From: Thermoproteota archaeon
GTDB lineage: Archaea; Thermoproteota; Thermoprotei_A; Sulfolobales; Desulfurococcaceae
Direction: 5' to 3'
Length of the DNA stretch: 38,148 nt
Assembly: GCA_030550615.1 (NCBI GenBank)
Contig: JAUQPA010000010.1
Coordinates: 1 to 38,148 of the forward strand
Shown here: positions 33,593 to 38,148 of the stretch, piece after piece
Position numbering within the stretch: position 1 is the first letter of the stretch
Layout of the letters: each line of letters opens with the position of its first letter
Translations under genes and position numbers: made by a program
The notes under the pieces: model-generated
What the model was told of the DNA's origin: nothing
The model's database searches: none
What the model saw: the letters and a program-made list of their open reading frames with translations, nothing else

Positions 33593-34160
33593 ATTGCTGG
33601 AAGAAATAATAGAGTTGCATACTAAGTCAACTGTGTTACATCGTTACGAATATATTTATTTGAAACTGCTTCTTGTGATCTTGACGTTGGCTTCTAGGGC
33701 TGTAAATTTACACGTGATCCTAGCATTTATTGTCGTGAACTCAGTTCTATTGATCTACGTGGGAGCAGGCGCATTACTTGCCCTTGCTTTCATATCATGG
33801 TGTTTTTTAACTTCAATTATTATTTCATTAAATATTCTTTTTTCAACGTTTAAAACAGGTATAGTTGTTAATCTGATCTATGGTTTTGCATCATTTACCT
33901 CTCTTTTCCTCTTTTACTCAACTACTCCTCCAGGTCATATAAGGAAATTACTTGGTTTCAATGTTATTTCATTAACATATTTATATCTAGGATACTCTAT
34001 ACGAATACTACTAGATGCATTAAACGCGTTGAAAGCAAGAGGTTTAAGTCCATCATTTAAATTACTTGATTACAAATATTTGCTTCGATCGTTTACGGTT
34101 TTGTTGATCACAAGGATCATGGAAACAGAGGAGGCTTTGAAAGCAAGGGGTGTGGAATAA
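33585..34160 (+). CDS. ecfT: ECF transporter transmembrane (T) subunit
   Basis: A 191-residue protein with four or five helices and the two Ala-Arg-Gly coupling motifs that define EcfT: LKARGLSP (residues 149-156) and ALKARGVE at the very end (184-191). These contact the ATPase. GTG 33585 overlaps the ATPase gene by eight bases; TTG 33594 is an alternative. The protein is shorter than most EcfT, ending right after the second motif. Confidence 0.85.
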   Translation: MVKLLEEIIELHTKSTVLHRYEYIYLKLLLVILTLASRAVNLHVILAFIVVNSVLLIYVGAGALLALAFISWCFLTSIIISLNILFSTFKTGIVVNLIYGFASFTSLFLFYSTTPPGHIRKLLGFNVISLTYLYLGYSIRILLDALNALKARGLSPSFKLLDYKYLLRSFTVLLITRIMETEEALKARGVE

Positions 34161-34239
34161 TGTTTCTTTAGTGGGAATCTAATTCTAACACTTGCTTTAA
34201 TTTACGGTGTTGTCTAATCACTAAGATCGTCAGCAAGCA

Positions 34240-35634
34240 CTAGTGCTTCTTCTCCGGAGTTAGTATCGATAATACCGCTATCGCGGCTATTGCTAGTATT
34301 AATGCAACTAGAGTGGATATTATGGATGAAACTATTTGTTCTATGGGCGTTGTAGTGTAAATATGAGTTACAGTGAATGTCTCTGTATGCACCTTGGTAG
34401 AGGTTTCGGGAGGCATATTCAGCGTTGTTACAAATGTGATAACAATAGTGGTTGTTATAGTTGTTGAATGCATTACAGTTTCTGTTTTTGTTATAGTAAC
34501 AGCTTCGGGTTTGCTAGTGTAGATAATTGTAGTTGTATATGTTAGAGGCTTAGTAATAGGGTATGTTTCTGTTAGTATTATAGTAGTTGTTTTCGTTAAG
34601 GTTTCTGTGAGAGTAAAAAAGACCGGAGTTGGCGTTCCATTCGTAATGTAGTATTTCAACGGGTAGTAATCTATATTCCATCTCGAATTATCCAACACTA
34701 ACGGTTGATCACATATTCCATCTTCATTCTCATCATTACATGTCTGGGAGAAGCCTGATCCATCAGTTAACAGGTATATATTTCCGCCTAAGATTTTGCC
34801 TCCCATAATGTTTACTCCTTGTGTTGGATTTATACTCCAGCTATTGATCCCCGATCTCACGAAGTAGTTGGTCTCGGAATTGCTAAATATATTGTTGAAT
34901 ATTGAATTATTATCTGATAGTAAGAGAATTATTCCATGTCTTCCTTCAACTAGGTTATGGGCTATAATAGAGTATCTCACTAGGTACAAATTGAATCCAC
35001 AATAAGTTGATTCACCATAAATTGAATTATATATGATCATTAAATTACTTGAGTTTCGAGCAATGATAGCTTGATAACTATTCATGAACGTATTGAATGA
35101 TATTTCAGAGAATTTAGTGTTCAGCATTGAAATACCGTACATGAACGTATTGGAGATAATGTTGTTACTGAATGTAATGTTGTTTGAATCATATATGGTA
35201 AAACCGTAGTCCACTTTATCTACTGCATTATTGATTATTTTTACCATAGTGGAGTTTTCGACATAAACCGCTTCATGAAAAAACTCGATTCTTAAATTCA
35301 TAATTGTAACGTTATATCTATCTATTATTCGAATAGCTGTTTCTTCGTATCCAGACATATATCCACTTAATTTATATCCTCGGCCATCTAGTATTACATT
35401 GTCTTTTTCAATGATGATCTTTCCATATAGATCGCCAATTAAATAGTACAAATTACCAGCTCTACGTAAATTAACAGCAATCCCCGGCGGATCAGTTTTA
35501 ATTGAGCCGTCGCTGGAAACATATATTATTGTGAAAACTCCTTCCTGGCTTTCAACGGTAGTATTAGTGAAAGAAATAATGGGTAGAGTAATGATGATTA
35601 ATACGAGAATAATGATCCAGCGGTTTCTCATCAA
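34240..35634 (-). CDS. NosD-like beta-helix surface protein on a Thr-rich stalk
   Basis: A 464-residue membrane-anchored surface protein. Residues 1-29 are a signal peptide. Residues 60-260 are a right-handed beta-helix of NosD/CASH type with repeats such as VTIMNLRIEF, VKIINNAVDK, ITFSNNIISN, FSEISFNTFMN and SIFNNIFSNS. The NosD closing motif is present (NDENEDGICDQPLVLD, then DYYPL), resembling a calcium-type loop. Residues 335-430 are a Thr-rich stalk, then a C-terminal membrane helix (SSIISTLVALILAIAAIAVL) and a basic end. Such domains bind or process carbohydrates. No enzyme residues are identifiable. Single gene. Confidence 0.8.
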   Translation of the reverse strand: MMRNRWIIILVLIIITLPIISFTNTTVESQEGVFTIIYVSSDGSIKTDPPGIAVNLRRAGNLYYLIGDLYGKIIIEKDNVILDGRGYKLSGYMSGYEETAIRIIDRYNVTIMNLRIEFFHEAVYVENSTMVKIINNAVDKVDYGFTIYDSNNITFSNNIISNTFMYGISMLNTKFSEISFNTFMNSYQAIIARNSSNLMIIYNSIYGESTYCGFNLYLVRYSIIAHNLVEGRHGIILLLSDNNSIFNNIFSNSETNYFVRSGINSWSINPTQGVNIMGGKILGGNIYLLTDGSGFSQTCNDENEDGICDQPLVLDNSRWNIDYYPLKYYITNGTPTPVFFTLTETLTKTTTIILTETYPITKPLTYTTTIIYTSKPEAVTITKTETVMHSTTITTTIVITFVTTLNMPPETSTKVHTETFTVTHIYTTTPIEQIVSSIISTLVALILAIAAIAVLSILTPEKKH

Positions 35635-35722
35635 TTTCAGCCTTATAATTATTGAATATTCGAATACTTATTAAACTTACTTTGTGGCAAATGCATGTGA
35701 TGATCTTAAGTAATATTGCTAG

Positions 35723-35971
35723 TTACCTTATCAACTGATCTGCGGTCTCTGAAGAAATATTTGACTTAGGCAATCCAGGCTCCATGAAAACATTAGTAAT
35801 AACAGTAACGAACTCAGTGTCTACGAACATACGCTGCAGGTAGATTAGATCTATCATTAGCGAAGATTTCAAGGGTAGTGAATACTCTAGGTTTCCTAAG
35901 TGATATGGTTGCTTCGATAACTTCAGAATTAACATTGTTTTTGTGTTTGTATTAGAGCGTTGCCTTGGCAT
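35723..35971 (-). CDS. Small hypothetical protein or gene fragment
   Basis: An 82-residue reading frame in a 560-base gap. The C-terminal part (SLMIDLIYLQRMFVDTEFVT, then NVFMEPGLPKSN) looks protein-like. The frame stays open 15 codons upstream of ATG 35971 without another start, which may point to a decayed longer gene. No ribosome site is evident. The rest of 35635-36195 shows no gene; it includes the promoters of the flanking genes. Confidence 0.25.
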   Translation of the reverse strand: MPRQRSNTNTKTMLILKLSKQPYHLGNLEYSLPLKSSLMIDLIYLQRMFVDTEFVTVITNVFMEPGLPKSNISSETADQLIR

Positions 35972-36198
35972 TCGATCTAGACACCAGCGGGTAATTTCGA
36001 TCTCGTTTTATTCATGGTCATTCTACTTGTACTCGAATTACTGCTTACCGCGTTTATGTTAAGGTAATTATTTGTTGTTTCACCGTTGTATCATAGTGAA
36101 TACCTGCCAGGAGAACGTAATTACATTTGCCCACTCCGAAATAATTTCTCACCTATTATACGCAGGGTTATTTATCAATTATTCAATAACTTATCTTG

Positions 36199-36603
36199 GT
36201 GAATAACGTGGTTTTAGCTCACGGTGTTTTAGTGAGAGTAAATGCTTCGTTTGATCGTGTCGTTGGCACGCTTAAACCAGGTAGAGAGTACTCCAATGTC
36301 TACATCGAAGTATTCGATACTAAACCCAGAGTAGCTATTGCTATTGGTGAAAAGTTTTTCTTTAGAGCAGGGAATTACGCATCTATTACGTTAATATTAA
36401 TTGAAGAAGACAACTCAACGATCATCAGAGCCATCGCTTCGGGTAGTAGAAAAGGTCCACTAGATTTCACTGATCTAGGCGTGTCAAGAGACTATGTGAA
36501 AGATTCAATTAACACTATTTGCGAATTGGCGAGGGCAACTTGTGAAATTATAAGAGAAGTAGAGCATCTTGATGCATCGAGATCAGAGCTACTTAGAATA
36601 TGA
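36199..36603 (+). CDS. Conserved-looking small protein, unknown
   Basis: A 134-residue soluble alpha/beta protein. The N-terminal 75 residues are strand-rich (VLVRVNASFDRVVGTLKPG, then VAIAIGEKFFFRAGNYASITLILIEE); the rest is helical, with two cysteines (INTICELARATCEIIREVEHL). I do not recognise it. GTG 36199 is preceded by TATA-like GTTATTTATC about 30 bases upstream, so a leaderless start is plausible; TTG 36196 or GTG 36208 are alternatives. Confidence 0.65.
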   Translation: MNNVVLAHGVLVRVNASFDRVVGTLKPGREYSNVYIEVFDTKPRVAIAIGEKFFFRAGNYASITLILIEEDNSTIIRAIASGSRKGPLDFTDLGVSRDYVKDSINTICELARATCEIIREVEHLDASRSELLRI

Positions 36604-37204
36604 CAATTATAATTCTAAACTCCATGGTATAAATGCCGCGTAGAGCGAGTTAATTGAAAAGACGGGGTCGCGAAATTCCAGCATCGAGAAGAAGCATTAG
36701 AGAATACAAAAAGAACTAAGCATTATAATGGCTTCCATTGAAAATAATGGAGATTACTCTTTATGCCTCCTAACATGGGGATTTTTCAATTATGGAGCTT
36801 TATAATCGTATTGGATAACAATGTGAGAAATGAACTAGCGTTCATATGCTCAGGAAGCCGCTATTTGCGAGAGGGCTGCCTTTAACTCCTCAAATGATTG
36901 ATCGTGTTAATGCAGTATTCTACTTAATGCTTGCTTTTTTCCACATGGACCTGGAATAATGTTAGAGTGTTCAATCAAGGAATAGAAGAGAAACCATGTA
37001 TTGAAGCCCCTTCGGGAAACACCAATTCCAGTGATCTCAGTTGATTAATCTGATAAAGTACCAGTGGTTAAATTAGGAAAGCGTGTAAGAGAAAAAACTC
37101 ATGAAAACTATGGGTGCAGTATTCGAATACAAAGATCTGAACAAGAACACAATGTATTAAAACTTATAAATAACTAGAGTAAACAATTAAAGCGGTGTAA
37201 GTAT
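36604..37204. other. Gene-poor region before the amino acid transporter
   Basis: About 600 bases with no intact gene, only short open frames. The right end holds the promoter of the transporter: CTTATAAATA (37163-37172) and ribosome site GGTG (37194-37197). A possible pilin relic lies within (36928-37044). Confidence 0.4.
36928..37044 (+). pseudogene. Possible pilin-gene relic
   Basis: This short open segment without a start codon encodes TWTWNNVRVFNQGIEE, which resembles WWIRVRVFNEGSKTA of the pilin-like gene at the left edge. It stops at 37044, and later frames are broken. Similarity is over about 12 residues only. Confidence 0.25.
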
Positions 37205-37981
37205 TTGAATTTGTCTAAAATAACTATAATTGCCCTATTAATTGTAGTTGCAATAGCCGTGAGCATGATAGTTTACTATTTCTACCTGAAACCTACACCA
37301 GTTAAAAAGGTTCTAAGAGTTGGCACCAGCCCTGATTTTCCACCTTTCGAGTTCATTAATGAAACAACAAATGAAATAGTGGGAATAGATATTGACTTGG
37401 TTAAATTAATAGCAAAGAAAATAGGTTACGAAGTTGAGATAGTTCCAATAGATTTCGATGGTTTAATACCAGCTCTGCAGGCTGGTCAAATAGACCTAAT
37501 CGCGTCAGGTATGACTATTACCGAGGAGCGCGCGAAAGTCGTGGATTTCTCTATACCGTATTGGGAGGCTAATCAAGCAATAATAGTTGTGAGAGGAGGA
37601 CAATTTAAACCCAGAGGTCTAGAGGATCTGGTAGGAAAAACTGTAGGAGTTCAAACAGGTACTACGGCTGAGATCCTCATTACAGATTACATTAATAAAA
37701 CAAATGCTAATATCCAAGTGAAGAGTTATTCCAGTTATATTCTGGCTACGCAGGATCTCTTAAACGGCAGATTAGATGCAGTTATCGTTGATGAACCAGT
37801 TGCTCAGGCATTGCAAAGAAAGTATAATGTTGAAATATCGGCATCAATAGAAACAGGAGAAAAATATGGTTTAGCTATTAAAAAAGGCAACGCGGAGTTA
37901 CTAAATGCTGTAAATAAAGCACTGAACGAAATACTAAATAGTCAAGAGTGGTATGATATTATCTCAAAGTACACGGGCTAA
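37205..37981 (+). CDS. Polar amino acid ABC transporter substrate-binding protein
   Basis: A 258-residue lipid- or helix-anchored extracellular binding protein. Residues 5-27 are a hydrophobic N-terminal anchor. The mature part has the family-3 solute-binding marks LRVGTSPDFPPFEF, GIDIDLVKLIAKKIGYEVEIV, FDGLIPALQAGQIDLIASGMTITEERAKVVDFS (signature), GKTVGVQTGTTAE and LNGRLDAVIVDEPVA. There is no lipobox cysteine. Start TTG 37205 has GGTG seven bases upstream and a TATA box at 37163. The permease gene follows five bases later. Confidence 0.88.
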   Translation: MNLSKITIIALLIVVAIAVSMIVYYFYLKPTPVKKVLRVGTSPDFPPFEFINETTNEIVGIDIDLVKLIAKKIGYEVEIVPIDFDGLIPALQAGQIDLIASGMTITEERAKVVDFSIPYWEANQAIIVVRGGQFKPRGLEDLVGKTVGVQTGTTAEILITDYINKTNANIQVKSYSSYILATQDLLNGRLDAVIVDEPVAQALQRKYNVEISASIETGEKYGLAIKKGNAELLNAVNKALNEILNSQEWYDIISKYTG

Positions 37982-37986
37982 AGCAA

Positions 37987-38148
37987 ATGAGCTTAATTGA
38001 ACAAACACTAGTAGCTTTCATTGTTATAGTGAGATACGGATTAGCTAATACTATTTTAGTTTCTACACTAGCTTTTTTTCTGGGGCTCGCCCTAGGCTTA
38101 ATTCTCGTATTCGTACAGGTTCTCGGTGGACGTTTGGCATCATCAACT
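37987..38148 (+). CDS. Polar amino acid ABC transporter permease, 5' part
   Basis: Open from ATG 37987 to the window edge, 54 codons. It reads MSLIEQTLVAFIVIVRYGLA, then a hydrophobic segment ANTILVSTLAFFLGLALGLI, the typical N-terminus of HisM/GlnP permeases (GLxNTLxxSxxA). It is the second gene of the amino acid transporter operon; the rest, and probably an ATPase, lie beyond the edge. Confidence 0.8.
   Translation, partial: MSLIEQTLVAFIVIVRYGLANTILVSTLAFFLGLALGLILVFVQVLGGRLASST

Noticed and set aside
35697-35738. GTGATGA followed by CTGA, possible C/D RNA
   Set aside because: The span (42 bases) is too short for two guides, the interior is AT-rich and no rRNA match was recognised, unlike the candidate at 9032.

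Overview
The window looks like chromosomal DNA of a hyperthermophilic crenarchaeon, probably a Desulfurococcales member (Staphylothermus/Desulfurococcus-like). The basis is AT-rich DNA with GC-rich islands only at tRNAs and structured RNA, TTG and GTG starts behind GGTG/GAGGTG ribosome sites or leaderless starts about 25 bases from a TATA box, tRNAs without encoded CCA, ribosomal protein S25e, a CTP-type riboflavin kinase, tungsten aldehyde:ferredoxin oxidoreductase, and pilins with class III signal peptides. The genus is an inference.

Layout. 0-4 kb: surface genes: a truncated and frameshifted pilin/archaellin-like gene, an intact small pilin, a beta-propeller protein, and a two-gene operon of larger pilin-like proteins. 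3.9-10.2 kb: an Alg13/14-like glycosyltransferase, a diaminopentanoate-dehydrogenase-like/GSA-aminomutase-like operon, a UPF0016 cation transporter with a structured leader, a SAM hydroxide adenosyltransferase, a candidate C/D-box RNA and a degenerate amidohydrolase. 10.3-12.8 kb: tRNA-Ile(GAU), aldehyde:ferredoxin oxidoreductase and riboflavin kinase.

12.9-26.5 kb is the most striking region. Two paralogous seven-gene Mrp/Mbh-type cation-antiporter modules (order F-G-MbhD-MbhEF-C-E-D) lie as an inverted pair around an ABC exporter operon and the S25e gene. The right-hand copy has a D subunit that lost its ion-path residues, then a second D-type subunit with canonical residues, then an unrecognised 285-residue membrane protein ending in a long amphipathic stretch and a last membrane helix. 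No hydrogenase or other redox subunit is present in either operon.

26.6-38.1 kb: tRNA-Gly(CCC) with an unusual C33, an orphan amino-methyltransferase-like protein, a helical ferritin-like protein, GMP synthase ATP-pyrophosphatase subunit, a purine-type phosphoribosyltransferase, a class V aminotransferase, a three-gene ECF transporter (QueT-like S, ATPase, T), a NosD-like surface protein on a Thr-rich stalk, gene-poor DNA with possible relics, a small unknown protein, and the start of a polar amino acid ABC transporter that runs off the right edge.
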